DNA of 64,000 bases from Antedon mediterranea (GCF_964355755.1 NC_092677.1:9446601-9510600); one strand, 5' to 3'; counted from the stretch's first letter, positions 11,591 through 23,050 are shown. Notes: generated from the letters alone by a model not told the origin. Numbers and translations: made by a program.

Positions 11591-14000
11591 CCGTCTCTGA
11601 TTTTCAACCACAGTGTCATACGTCATTCATTGCCATTCTAGTTATTTATCTGGTAACGAACATTGACATCACCCTTATTCATTATCCCCTATCACCCCTC
11701 CTATAACCCCTCCTATAACCTACATGCCATAGCAGCATTTTTGCCTTTTGGAGATATTGTATTTACAGTATGAAGTACTGTACTTAACCAGAGCATGATA
11801 CAAGGTATAGCGCCCTCATGTCTTATACTAATTTTACTGAAATCAGCGCCACACAACGTTATACCGTTATATTATTATTATATTATTATTATATTCAGAC
11901 GTTTTTTTACACGAATTAGTTACTAATTTGCTTTACTGTTATATTATTGTCAGTTTACACACTTTGTCAAAAAATCTGCGTACATGTTTAGTTTTTTGCA
12001 TTCTTACCAATTCGTTAAGCTAATCTAGAAGTTGCAGATTTCATGCACACACGTTATTCATTTATGCGCTTATTTTCATCATTACCACCATCCCCACCCG
12101 TCCTCCTTACATACAATTAATGACTATACAACCCCCCCCCCCTTTTTTTTTTTGTTCTTTACAAACATCAAATCAAACGATCTAAACACATTTCTGTCAA
12201 ACTCCAGTTTTCTTTCGGTTGCAATAAAAAAAAAATACTTACTACTCCATGATTTGCATGAGGGACTAATTCTCTAGAAATTGAGAGTTATTATTGATAA
12301 TTAACGACGTAAATTGCTTAATTTCTCGGAATTTTTTATTTGATGCTGCCGACTGGGGTAACTATTGTTATGAATATAACAGTTGTCAAGGAGAATTTGT
12401 TTTTTGTCACTACAGATCACTGCGTTTTTTCTGAAACAGGTGCTGTTTTTGCGTCAACTACCAATTTCTATTTTTATCCTCCGTCCGCCGTAATCCAGTC
12501 TAAACAAGGGGTATATACTATGCTGCTATATTTTTAAAAGGTGTTTTAAACAAATATTGCGATCGTACACATTTAATTTGCTTCAATCGAACGAACCAAG
12601 GCATAAACCATAGCCATATCGGTACAGGCTCTCATCGACCATAGTTTTGGTAGTTTCAGATAAGGACTTACAACCAGAGGTTGCACTAAACCAAATCCAA
12701 TCCATCTTTAGTGGGGGAAGGGGGGGGGGGGTATAACCCTGTGTTCTAGTTTGCATGTTCCCTTGCTATAAGCTCAAACGTTACTGCGGTGGTGCACTAA
12801 CGACGAATAACCTTTGAATCGAGCCTCAATATATACATTTTGGTTTTTTAAAACATACAAAAAGACCACCATAACACGCGTTATACTCCGATCGTACATT
12901 TAGCTCCACCCAACGTAAACGGGCCTAACATTTGTTAATGAGAAGCAATACTGAAAGAAACGAACGCGAATCGATTTAATCTAAACTTCATCTCTCCTCG
13001 CGATTTATTTTCGAAGTGGTCTTTAATTTAGTCGTCCATTTTCAACACTTATTTTTTTTTAATATTGCGGAATTTTTGTTCAGAATCACTTTCCCGGGGA
13101 CGTTTGTCACTTCAATTCGTGTTCCTTTAATACAGTACTCAGTCAGATTTCCAGCTATCGCTTTACCATGAATTTCCGATAATAAGTTGTTACAGATTCT
13201 TGTTAAAATAATTGAAACTAAAAAAAAAAACATCCGATTCTGAAAATATTTTTATTTATACCGTGGTGCAGTGGTGCTTTTTTTTTTAATTCGCAGATTT
13301 CGTCGTAGGCCTACTCGTATTTCGTGGACAATTTTGTAATACAACAGTGTCACATGTATCACCTGTACCGTAAACCTAGACAGGTGTGTGTATACCATGA
13401 GTATATGACTACTTACAGAGATATCACATTCTAAAGTTTTGGCTGTTAAAATATTGGTGTTTTGAGGAAAAAATGTGTTTAAAAAAGTTAAATAAGCCGA
13501 GGGGTATTCTAATTGTTGTATTTAAATGAAACTTGAATGAAACGCAATTTTTAAAAATTAAAACAACCCATTTGAAAACTTTTAATTTAATCATAAAACA
13601 TGATAGGTTTTATGAAAATCATACGGCAATGTTAAATTTCTGCATTTATTAGTCTCAAAATATAAAAAAGCAACTAATGTTTTCCGTTTAAAAAAAAAAT
13701 GTAATTTTTCAGCCTTTGATTGTTTTTGGCTGTCTATGCAAACCCATTCGACTTATGTCTGATTTTGCTTGAATGTGCCACGTGTGTATGTAACACAAAA
13801 TTGTAATTGTAAGATATGGTATAGGGTAAAAGGTATTTATATTTGTCCTCAAGATACAGACAGGTAGGCTTAATTGGGATTTTTTTTCTTGAGTCTGAAT
13901 GTTACATTTCTATACCATTTTAAATACACACTATAGTTTGATAACAAAATAATAACATAATCCTGTTGGTGCAGTACCCGCTGCTTACTTGGGCTCAAAT
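11591..14000. other. Intergenic DNA, no gene seen
   Basis: It contains a C-run/T-run (about 12131-12154), a G-run (about 12713-12731) and (ATT)n at 11870-11892. No coding exon with splice context was found. The first TAGGCCTA octamer of the window is at 13306-13313. Confidence 0.4.
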
Positions 14001-14172
14001 CTAACCACTAGCCATCAGCGCAAGCTCGGTGGTCTAGAGGTATAAACGCCAGGCTAGTGATCTGGAGGTCGTGGGTTCGAGTCCCACCCGAGAACTACTT
14101 GCGAATTTTTTCGCAAGTATTCTCAAATGTACTTAGTATAAAGTACAAATTACATCAGAGTAGGGCAAAACA
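14001..14172 (+). mobile_element. tRNA-derived SINE, copy 1
   Basis: A tRNA-like head at about 14023-14095 has an A-box-like TGGTCTAGAGGTATAAAC, a 5-bp anticodon stem CCAGG/TCTGG around the loop CTAGTGA (anticodon AGT), and a 5-bp T stem GTGGG/CCCAC around TTCGAGT. The acceptor stem pairs in only five positions (CTCGG/CCGAG), so this is a SINE head rather than a working tRNA gene. A perfect hairpin follows directly (ACTTGCGAA-TTTT-TTCGCAAGT). The same flanks and tail (CTAACCA..AGCCATCAGCGCAAGCTC before, TGTACTTA.. and GGCAAA.CAT after) recur at 63151-63300, which shows a dispersed element of about 150-170 bp. Confidence 0.75.
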
Positions 14173-15479
14173 TCTAATTACTCAACTCCCTGACGAAAAC
14201 CTACAATTTCAAAATAATAACAAATATACACCCCATTTATTATTCAATAAATGTGAACAAAGAATATTAGTAACCCTGCATTTAAGCACATTACGAAGAA
14301 AAAAACAATAGGACAAACTTTAGCTGTTCTTTGTATATGAAATGAAAAGGGGATTTCCCTTCACTTTCCATCATGACGGATACTTTAAAGAGCTATTGAA
14401 CAGCTGATTTGATTGGCCTTGTTCGCTATTTGTACGCACCGTTTTGCGTCAATGTCGATCGTGTATATAGGCCCTACGTGTTTGATTTTGTGCTTGGTAA
14501 AGAAATTAATTTCTATTGTTGGCTCAATGATGATAATTATCAGTATCGTTGCATCAATAACAACTGTCAATTAAGCAAATTGTAAATACTAATGTATTCA
14601 GTATTAACGCTTGATTTTAAATGTAAACTTTACCAAATTAGGTAAACATTGTAGCTGCTACAAAAAACATAGCGTTCTGTTTTTTAGAACACCAAAACGA
14701 TTTAATTGATAATTCAGAATTACATGATTTTAGAGAGTATTTTGTCGACACAAAACATTGTCGCGATTACAGTTTGTGACAAAATATCGCCCTCTTTATA
14801 AATGGATAAAAAACACTTCTTTATAATATTATAATACTGAATGAATCATATAATAGACGTTGGCTATAAATTTCCTCTCGATAGTTTTAGCAAAAATGTC
14901 CCTTTAATTGGTTTGTAGAATAGAAGATGGGAGAGGGGGTGTTGGTACTATCGATACCGAAGACTATTATCAATCTAGAGGTGAGAGAAACTCGAAAAAC
15001 AATGATGTTAAAATAGGCCTTATACACATGAAATATAAACAAGATGAGCTGAATTAAGAATTGATATCCAAAGCCGCAAGCATGGACAGTCTCTCTAGGC
15101 CGAGTCGATCACCAGAATATCGTTCAGTATTTTCTTACAACTTTCAATACTTCATTTGTCCAAATTATGTGTCACTCTTTCCTGGTTTACAAATTGCATG
15201 GACTTGTGTGTTTTTAGTCGCGTGCAACGTTACTCTACAGCTCGGTCAGTCGGTGGGTTGGTCGGTCGGTAAACACGCGACTGCAGCCATGTATATGGCC
15301 TTGCTTGGTTGTTGTTTTTTTGTTGCCTTTTAGACGTAGATTCTTTGAATTTGAATCTTTAATAACAACATGAACGTAGGATTGTCAATCCATTTTTATT
15401 TATTCCCTGATGATCTATTGTTTTGCCACTCACATTTCTAGAGCACACTTTGCTTTTATGCTACGCCATTTTTTAAATT
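14173..15479. other. Intergenic DNA, no gene seen
   Basis: A 90-codon open frame at 15061-15333 runs through a (GGTC)n-like patch and has no recognised similarity. Nothing else could be supported. Confidence 0.4.
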
Positions 15480-15663
15480 GTTTATATCTTTGTATTTTTA
15501 TTGTTTCACTTCTTCTATAGGCCTATGTATATGTTCAAGTGCAATATATGAGAGCCATCTTGATAGTGCTTTGCACTCATGGCAATCCTCATGGTGTTGC
15601 ACCGCTGTCTTGTTTTATATGTTTTTTTGCCTGAAAATTGAATAAAATAAAATAAAAATAAAA
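15480..15663 (+). mobile_element. Probable LINE 3' end with AATAAA-type tail
   Basis: A segment with the character of a non-LTR retrotransposon 3' UTR (CTCATGGCAATCCTCATGG, CCTGAAAATTG) ends in a short simple repeat TGAATAAAATAAAATAAAAA. Such A-rich microsatellite tails are typical of CR1/L2-like elements. No reverse transcriptase remains next to it, so this is a 5'-truncated fragment. The family is not determined. Confidence 0.4.
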
Positions 15664-15884
15664 CTTGGCCACCAAAGGTGCTTAAGGCGCTTTGGGATGG
15701 TTATAGTCTGCAAATAAATGTTATGAAAAAACATTTTAGAACGGGGAGAAATTATTTCCAAAGAAACTGAATTGCGCGCCAATGTAGACATCCTTCGTTT
15801 GCACCTTAGGCCTACCACTGATAACAACAATCACAGACAAACCAGGATGAACCAGGGAAAGTAGAGTAATAATCAATTGGTGAT

Positions 15885-15945
15885 TGATTTGAACCCATCA
15901 TCTCCAGGATCGGACTTGGCACTTAACCGATTGTCCACTTTCTAA
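15885..15945 (-). mobile_element. tRNA-like SINE head, minus strand
   Basis: On the complement there is an A-box-like CGGTTAAGTGCC, then a central arm, then a B-box-like ATGGGTTCAAATC at roughly tRNA spacing. The stems are degraded. It differs in sequence from the 14001 element, so it is a separate, older family. Confidence 0.4.
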
Positions 15946-16019
15946 ATTACAATGTTTTTTATGTTTACATATTACATAATTGTTATTGAAATACTCCTGA
16001 TTTGTTTTGCTGTGTATAG

Positions 16020-16348
16020 ACATGAGGTGAAAGAAGTATAGAAAGAGGAATAAATGTCCATGATATAGTAAGTACACAAATAAAATGTCTTATAAAACAC
16101 TTATGCTCGATAAATTAATGATTCAAAAGTATAAAACAAATAATTAATCTGACACATGTTGTAAATACTATGTGTTTCTGTGTATTCAAGATGAGGTAGG
16201 GTTGATGTAACCAGGAATATTATGATGAATTTCGATTGTGTATAGTTTTCGTTCCTGTTTCTACATTACTTATCGTTTTTAATTTTCTTTCAGAATCGAA
16301 GAAAAGCCGATAAAAATTCCACAACAATAAACAATCATCTCATTTGAG
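16020..16348 (+). other. Two exon-like blocks with good splice signals, not coding
   Basis: Block 1 (16020-16067) is bounded by GTATAG and the donor GTAAGTAC. Block 2 (16294-16348) is bounded by a strong pyrimidine tract TTTTCTTTCAG and the donor GTACAC. The intron between them would be 226 bp. Neither block stays open in a convincing frame, so these could be exons of a non-coding or 5'-untranslated transcript, or chance. Confidence 0.2.
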
Positions 16349-16794
16349 GTACACACTGCAAATTGTTAACATATATACTTTTAAATGGGATTTAATTTCT
16401 GTATAAAGTTTGTTTACGGTGTATGCCTACTAAATAATCCAATCGTACGTGGAATATGTCTGCGGGAATTTGTGTTGCAGTGAATATGTGTGTTTCATCA
16501 CTATTTTTGGATTTAATATACAACCTGGACATATTATTGCAATGTTACCTTGCATATCTTGTTTTAGTTTATGTTCATGGATGTATAATACTATTTGGGA
16601 ATTATTCAAAAAGTGTTCATCTTGCAGATCACTTGATGGTAATGCTGAAAACTATACTGATGTTCAATGGAAAATTCAACTGAATATGATGTCGTTACAC
16701 GTTGTTTCATTATGCAGAGAGTTTAACCACAAAAGGTCATCTGAAATTATCAGGTATTAATTCATATTATGTGTAATAAAGTTTGCAACATTTG

Positions 16795-16860
16795 TGGTTA
16801 CCAGATATTGTGGTTACCAATCGCGAGGCCTTTGTTCGAATCCTATTTGATGAAGATGAT
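16795..16860 (+). mobile_element. tRNA-like SINE head fragment
   Basis: GTGGTTACCAATCGCGAGGC is followed by the B-box-like TTTGTTCGAATCCTA, the order and spacing of the 3' half of a tRNA. The A box is weak. A degraded SINE head is the likeliest reading. Confidence 0.35.
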
Positions 16861-17190
16861 AAAACCAAGCAGCCAGTGTCTAATACTTTCGAGTTGCAGA
16901 ACAACTTACGTACAGTAACTTATTACGTTATGTAAGCCTGTTTTCCTAGCGACGTTATTCGATGCTATCGTTAACAATAATCGGCAATCTTCTACGTAAA
17001 CATTAAAATGTTACCGATTTACAGGAAAAGGTACTCGCTATCGTTATCATTTCAACTTGATCGTTTTCAAACGATCGTCTTTACGTGTATTTTTCTGTTA
17101 CGTTAGAGCAACTAACATGAGTACGTGTATTTTTGTTTTTTGTAACGTACTTGTTACATATATGACGTTTCTTTTCGTGTTACATCGTAA

Positions 17191-17249
17191 CTTAAGTGTG
17201 TTACATAGAGCAACTTAAGTGTGTTACATAGGCTTAAGTGTGTTACATA
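17191..17249. repeat. Three copies of a 17-bp motif
   Basis: CTTAAGTGTGTTACATA occurs three times, with 6-bp and 2-bp spacers. Confidence 0.8.
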
Positions 17250-17737
17250 AAATCTTACTTGATGTATTATTACAAATTAAGAATAATACAATTACATTGT
17301 AAAATGCAATTAAAGATAATTAACACTGAATCCAATTTAAAATTCTCAGAATAAGCCCATAAGCTGAACTGAAGTGATTTTAGTTACTAGCATTAACACC
17401 GTTTTGGTAACATTAAAACACTTTCCCTTAGCCAAAAATGAGCATATGACAAAATGTATTACTGTAGACATTATTAAGCGACTGTTAGTGATTAAGAAAA
17501 TAAGATATTCAAAATACAGGGCACATTTTAACGGATGTATGTCAAAATGTTTTTACTTTCGAAAACATTTAAGAAAAAATAAAGAAACCTTAGATTTTGG
17601 AGTGCTAACGCATATTGGACTTCCAGCTGAGTTCCAGAAAGATATTACTCGAAAAGAAAATGTTGCAAAATATCAGCTATGATATCGCATTCCGAAATAA
17701 TTATACAAAATAAAGTTAAAATTAAACTATAAATTTC

Positions 17738-17862
17738 AAATATATATACTGTATATATATATATTATCGTTTCAAATTAATTAATTAAATTTCAGTATAT
17801 CACCGGGCGGTTTAGAATTACTGTTCTTTGCCTGATTTGTTTATATATATATATATATATAT
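17738..17862. repeat. (TA)n microsatellites
   Basis: Two TA-dinucleotide runs, near 17740-17765 and 17842-17862. Confidence 0.85.
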
Positions 17863-18295
17863 AGTTATATCCATCCATCTAAAATGTTTTTTTTTAAATA
17901 CGCATGATGCGCATTATCCAACGTAAAATTGATTCTTATAATTTTATAATTTTTAATTCATAACTATTTTTTTTTTCATTTTCATGGAACAATACATCTT
18001 TACTTGCGTTCAAATTGACAATAAGTCAGACAATAATTAGTTATTAAATTGTACAAATTTAAGGTACGTATCCGAGTGTACAGATTCGTTCCTGTGGGTT
18101 CTCCATTTGGTGTCACGTTCTATACGGAATCCGGGTTCAATGTGAAAGTAGTAGTAGGTCCTATTCACTTTATATAATTATATTTCATGTAGTATTTGTA
18201 AAAACCACACCGTACTGTTCTAATGCGATGTATCAAGGTTATCATTTTCGGACAGACTATCAAGGGGCATGAAGCATTCAAGTAAAGCTCTGTCT

Positions 18296-18397
18296 GATGT
18301 GATGTGATGTACCCAAATATAGTAGTGATATGTCCAAATATAGTAGTGATATGACATCATCATGTCCATATATGGGCACATCACATTTTTGTGTCAT
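18296..18397. mobile_element. Short palindromic MITE-like element, copy 2
   Basis: GATGTACCCAAATATAGTAG at one side mirrors CCATATATGGGCACATCACA at the other. The right end (ATCACATTTTTGTGTCA) matches the terminal repeat of the 10154-10239 element. The left terminal GACAAAAA is missing. An internal 20-bp segment (CCAAATATAGTAGTGATATG) is duplicated. Confidence 0.6.
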
Positions 18398-18889
18398 ATA
18401 AAGTTTGATAGTATAAACAATGCTTTATTAAATAAAATGCAACTCTCTCAAATACTCAGAAAACAATGGTAATTGCGAGTAAAGTCCCACACCTTTCTAT
18501 ATACGGTTGTACAGTCCGAAACTGACTTACTGTATATTATACTGTACTATTATTATTATACTTATACTGTATATTATAGATTATCATAAATGTATTACTT
18601 TCTCCTATAAATACATAACGATATTTATCGTCATTGCCCATATAAGGTAATGTAAAATGTCCGTATAAAGGTTTTGCCTGGATGAGTTGTGTGTTTACCT
18701 TTATGCAAATATCTCCATAATTGGACATCGAAAGGAGGAAATTAGAAAGCATCTTTTACATTTTCTATGGAAATGAAAATAAGAAGAATCGTATATTATT
18801 TTGGTTAATAAAAATGAAATTTACAAAGCAATATCAAGTCTCATTTTCAGTTTCAGATTGTTTTTATTTGTACTTTATCGCGTTTGGAA
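18398..18889. other. AT-rich intergenic DNA, nothing identified
   Basis: No supported feature. Confidence 0.4.
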
Positions 18890-19340
18890 TCATTAAAACC
18901 AAGAGGACAAAGAACTTCTAAATAACTGATAACTAATTTCTCACGATTTCACATTTTTTGGTGATATTTACCTTGTTTGTAAAATAAACATTATACTGTA
19001 TCTGTATTGTTGTAACACATAAACGTTTAAAGAGCATGTAAACATATTCACGCCTTATTTTATTCAAAATACATCTAACATGTAAAACCAAGGCAAAGAA
19101 CTTCTAAATAACTCACAATTTCAAATTTTTAGTAGTATTTACCTTGTTTGTAGAATAAACATTCTATTTACGTATTGTTATAACATTTAACCATTTTATT
19201 CCAAATAGATCTAACATGCAAAAAAAAGAGTTCAAGATACATAGGGTATATTGAAATAATACCGATGATATTAATATTTGTTTTTATGTTTTTACCTTGT
19301 TTGTAAAAAAACATTGTTCACAACAGAATCTTTTAAAAGC
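18890..19340. repeat. Degenerate tandem repeat, ~190 bp unit
   Basis: ACAAAGAACTTCTAAATAAC-type blocks recur near 18907 and 19095. ACCTTGTTTGTAAAATAAAC-type blocks recur near 18970, 19141 and 19293. TTATTCAAAATACATCTAAC-type blocks recur near 19060 and 19197. Order is conserved with many substitutions, so this is an old local satellite of about 2.5 units. Confidence 0.7.
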
Positions 19341-21205
19341 GGTTTCAGTGTTTCATTTAAACATCACGTAGTTTATTTTATTCAAACATCCAAATTTCCA
19401 AAAATCAGGAGACTTAGCATTAATTTATAAAAAACTATTAAATAAATATTAAAAGTGTAAGTCAAGATGTTTCAGCGTTGTATTATAATCATTACCACGC
19501 CTTATTAAAAATAAATAAATGCCGTAACAGGTGGCTTAACATTTGTAACAAATATTGAAATAATAACTTTTTACACAAAACCCTTTTAAAGAATGTTCTT
19601 AAAGTTGTTTCAGTGCGTTTGATTTAAACATTAAGCCTATATCACGTTTCACCAGTTTTTTTTCTTCTCTTTTGTGGCGTTAACCACTATTTTATTCATT
19701 TCATTCTCAAATGATCAATATGAATGATTTTACACTTCATCCAAATATAATATTCCCTTGTTATTCTGATTTTTTTTTTCCAGTCATTTTCTTGTATTTT
19801 CTTTTATCTTTTATACGATTTTATCGAAACAGTTCGGTCAGTATACCTTATCGTGATTGTTCCTTTTCAAATATGAAAGCTATGCAACTAGAAAAAAGTA
19901 AAGATTCAGCCACTTTGTTTTCGCTGCATCCCAGGGCGTGTATACACGAAATATATGACAATATGACAATTACGAATAACATACATTACTACAATAATCG
20001 AGGACCATTTAGGCCTATATATTTCTGGAGGCGGTCCAGATACACCAGTAAACTATCAAATCGATTATAATATCACACCAAAAAACACTTCACTAAAAAC
20101 ACCTACTAAAGCCCGGACAAAAACTTACATATTGCCGTATTTTAATACAACTATTTTTTTAATACGATCGGAAAGTTAATGTTGTATTTAATACGGTAGC
20201 CTATATGTAGAGTACTCTTACTTATTTCTTTAAATATGTTTTCGCCAAATGTGGGACATTCGATTGTTTTGGGACAGCAGACGAGGAATCGCAACCGCCA
20301 GAATCTCATTCGTCTGTTTAATCCCGAAACGAAAGCTTGCAAACGACTCCCAACCGGGCAACCGGGTGTTATTGTGCCATTTATACAACTCTTTTCAGAA
20401 TTCCCGGGATTCGTTCCGAGTTCATTCTTTGTGCGATATAATTTGTCCATAGGCCTATCATTCAAAATCTATTAAAAAGGATTTAATTTCGTAACAATAT
20501 TTGATTAAACAAGACATTTATGACATTTAAAGCCAATTAAGAAAGTGATTGTTTAACTGGTATGTGCTAATTTCCCCTTTTAAAACATCTCATCACTAAC
20601 AGCCGACAAAAGAATGTTTACATTGCAGTTCCTGCATATTGCACCTGCAGTATAGACACTGTTCATCTTCACTTTTACGATACGCTAGGCCTACAGAACG
20701 TACGTAATAGGATATTGATCGCCTAATTTTACACACAGTTTCCTGGATGTCTCCGGCGTTATCGCCAATGCCTCACAAAGAATATTTGCTCAGTTGATTT
20801 GCTACCAATTCATAATAATTATTAATATATTTTTTAACAGTTATCGAAACTCAAATATACGCCGTTTAGGCCCTGTTAACAAGCGACGCACCTGCGACTT
20901 CAAATCAGTTCCGTCACGAAGGCAAAGGAAAATGATGAAACGCTCAGACTGTGGTTATAGCCAAACCGATTTCTTGATAAGCGAAGTGTATTTGGGTATT
21001 GCTCCTTAGTTAATTTGACAATCTTATCAAATCATTTATGTATTTGTACTAGGCCTAGAATTGGCATTGATTATCTTTATTATCAATATTAGTTTTGTAT
21101 TTGGATACAGAGGGGGAATGCCATGTAGATGGGGATTCCCTTTGAATACAGAGGTAAAAAGAAAGAATTATAGGCCTAAAAAATTCTAGATAAAGTACTA
21201 TATTT
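19341..21205. other. Intergenic DNA, no gene seen
   Basis: The longest open frames (119 codons at 19711-20070; overlapping frames on both strands at 20151-20475) have no recognised domain and no splice context, so I do not call them. TAGGCCTA octamers begin to be frequent here. Confidence 0.4.
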
Positions 21206-21362
21206 AACATAACATATTTAACTGAAATAATCTCGAGAAACGTTGGAATATTAAGTAAATTGAAATACATACTTCCTTTAAACATCTGTATAATACTCTT
21301 ATTTTACCCTATTTATCATACTGCAATGCTGCTTGGGCTACAACTGTAGATAAATTTACTGG
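21206..21362 (+). mobile_element. LINE reverse transcriptase fragment, 5' part (interrupted)
   Basis: Two adjoining frames encode a degraded non-LTR reverse transcriptase. First comes EIISRNVGILSKLKYILP; then, after a frameshift near 21285, LYNTLILPYLSYCNAAWA followed by TTVDKFTG. The YCNxxW block near the end of the RT domain and the ISxNVGILSKL block just before it are hallmarks of CR1/Jockey-type LINEs. The frame is cut at 21362 by the foldback element and resumes at 23051. It is a dead copy: frameshifts, an in-frame stop and 5' truncation. Confidence 0.75.
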
Positions 21363-21612
21363 TTCTAGGACACCTACCCCCTAGACAGTTACCCCCCGGA
21401 TGTTTACCACCCGGACAACTACCCCCTTAGGACAACTACCCCCCGGACAACTACCCCCTTAGGACAACTACCCCCTTAGGATAACAACCCCCCGGACAAC
21501 TACCCCCCGGAAAACCACCCCCTTAGGACAACTACCCCCTTAGGATAACTACCCCCCGGGTAACTACCCCCCGGTCAACTACCCCCCGATCAACTACCCC
21601 CCCCCCCCCCCA
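21363..21612. repeat. Left foldback arm: 15-17 bp tandem repeats
   Basis: About 14 copies of GGACAACTACCCCCC or the CCCTTAGGACAACTACCC variant. The outermost units are the most diverged (GGACACCTACCCCCTAGACA) and the array ends in a long C run at 21596-21610. Confidence 0.9.
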
Positions 21613-21673
21613 TCCAAAAGTAGACAAATATATAGGACCGGTTTCTGTAAAAATGAAATCATCTGTTTTTAAC

Positions 21674-22107
21674 GGGTGTTTCGAAAATAGAGACCCGAGA
21701 CCAGAGACCTGACACGAGACCCAATACGAAAAGGGAGACCTATATTTGGGTCTCCCTTTTCGTATATTAGGGTCTCCCTTTTCGTATAGTGTGGTCTTTC
21801 TTTTCGTATAGTGGGGTCTCCCTTTTCTTATAGTGGGGTCTCTCTTTTCTTATAGTGGGTCTCCCTTTTCGTATATTTGGGTCTCCCATTTTGTATATTT
21901 GGGTCTCCCTTTCGTATAACTGGGTCTCCCTTTTCGTATATTTAGGTCTCCCTTTTCGTATATTAGGGTCTCCCTTTTCGTATAGTGGGGTCTCCCTTTT
22001 CGTATAGTGGGGTCTCCCTTTTCGTACGTGGGTCTCCCTTTTCGTATATTTAGGTCTCCCTTTTCGTATTGGGTCTCTGGTCTCTGGTCTCTAGTTTCGA
22101 AACACCC
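21674..22107. mobile_element. Nested TIR element carrying its own minisatellite
   Basis: Imperfect terminal inverted repeats of about 36 bp start with GGGTGTTTCGAAA on both strands and continue with TAGAGACC..GAGACCAGAGACC. They are flanked by a perfect 9-bp target-site duplication GTTTTTAAC (21665-21673 and 22108-22116). A 9-bp duplication and G-rich termini are compatible with the Mutator superfamily, but that assignment is inference. The 434-bp element encodes nothing. Its interior (about 21735-22075) is a tandem array of GGTCTCCCTTTTCGTATA units with small variations. Confidence 0.82.
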
Positions 22108-22740
22108 GTTTTTAACCGATTATTCTGTTTAACAGCACGCTAGACCCTAGATGCGCTAGATTTAAAGTACCGTATTTATTGAAAAAACGGCCTGGGCTGT
22201 TTATTGTTTAGGTGGTTTTTAGGTGGACATTTATTGGAAGAAAGTTGTTTATTCAATGGGAGGGGGTATAATCTAATGGAAATAGACGCCGATTATTCCA
22301 TATGATGTTTCATGGGAGTGACATGGTCACCGTTTATTTGAGGGGAATTTATTTAAAGATCGACGTTTATTCGGTGAGTGAACATTGAGGTCAAATATCA
22401 AAAGTGATATTATTCTTCAAGTGTACAAAAATACATATATGACAAATTTGAGACAAAAATTAATTCTTTTAAGACCAGTGGTTATCGAAGCATTGTCCTG
22501 ACGAAAAAATTATTATTATTATTAGCGAACCCAGTCTTTACAGTAAATACAGGGAGTACTATATAATACGTTCGACTATCCTATGATCATGTGTGACAAT
22601 CTTCAGTTTATACCAGGCTATATTTATTTTCAATCTTTTACTTTTGTTTACAATAATGAATAGTAATTCGTCAAAGTAACGAATTAAAATATAGTTATTA
22701 ATTCCTATTATACACTGTTGCAGAATCAGGTTGTTGAATG

Positions 22741-23050
22741 GTCTGGGTGGTTAGGGTGTTCTAAAGGGATAGTTTTCTGGGTGGTAATTGTCCGGGGGGT
22801 AATTGTCCGGGGGGTAATTGTCCGGGGGGTAATTGTTCCTAGGGGGTAATTGTCCGGGGGGTAGTTGTCCAGGGGGTAGTTGTCCTAAGGGGGTTGTTGT
22901 CCTAAGGGGGTAGTTGTCCGGGGGGTATTTGTCCGGGGGGTAGTTGTCCTAAAGGGGTAGTTGTCCTAAGGGGGTAGTGGTCCAGGTGGTGGTTGTCCGG
23001 GGGGTAGTTGTCCGGGGGGTAAATGTCCAGGGGGTGAATATCCGGATACG
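22741..23050. repeat. Right foldback arm: 15-17 bp tandem repeats
   Basis: About 18 copies of GGGGGGTAGTTGTCC, GGGGGGTAATTGTCCG and AAGGGGGTAGTTGTCCT, the inverse of the left arm. The end unit GGGGGTGAATATCCGGATAC mirrors the diverged first unit of the left arm. Confidence 0.9.

Larger units (their letters stand above)
16861..18295. other. Intergenic DNA with small simple repeats
   Basis: It holds the 17-bp repeat trio at 17191-17249 and AT microsatellites, listed separately. A 102-codon open frame starting with GTG at 17374-17682 is lysine-rich, has no recognised domain, and is not called. Confidence 0.4.
21363..23050. mobile_element. Foldback-type transposon inserted in a LINE
   Basis: This 1688-bp insertion splits a LINE open frame and is flanked on both sides by AAATTTACTGG (21352-21362 and 23051-23061), a target-site duplication of 9-11 bp. 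Its two ends are long inverted arms of a 15-17 bp tandem repeat: GGACAACTACCCCCC in the left arm, its complement GGGGGGTAGTTGTCC in the right. Arms of this design define foldback elements; sea urchin TU elements and Drosophila FB are the established examples. The core (22117-22740) has no transposase frame, so this copy is non-autonomous. A second element (21674-22107) is nested inside. Alternative: a minisatellite that spread by inversion. The clean duplication and the preserved LINE frame argue against that. Confidence 0.72.

Noticed and set aside
14001-14311. A functional tRNA-Thr(AGT) gene, or the 84-codon frame over it
   Set aside because: The acceptor stem pairs at only five positions, G follows the anticodon where A is expected, and the flanks recur at 63151, so it is a SINE. 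The open frame runs through the SINE.
17374-17682. 102-codon lysine-rich open frame
   Set aside because: It starts with GTG, has no recognised similarity, and sits in AT-rich DNA where such frames occur by chance.
19711-20070. 119-codon open frame with a hydrophobic N-terminus
   Set aside because: The phenylalanine/leucine-rich start comes from T-rich DNA; there is no domain or splice context.
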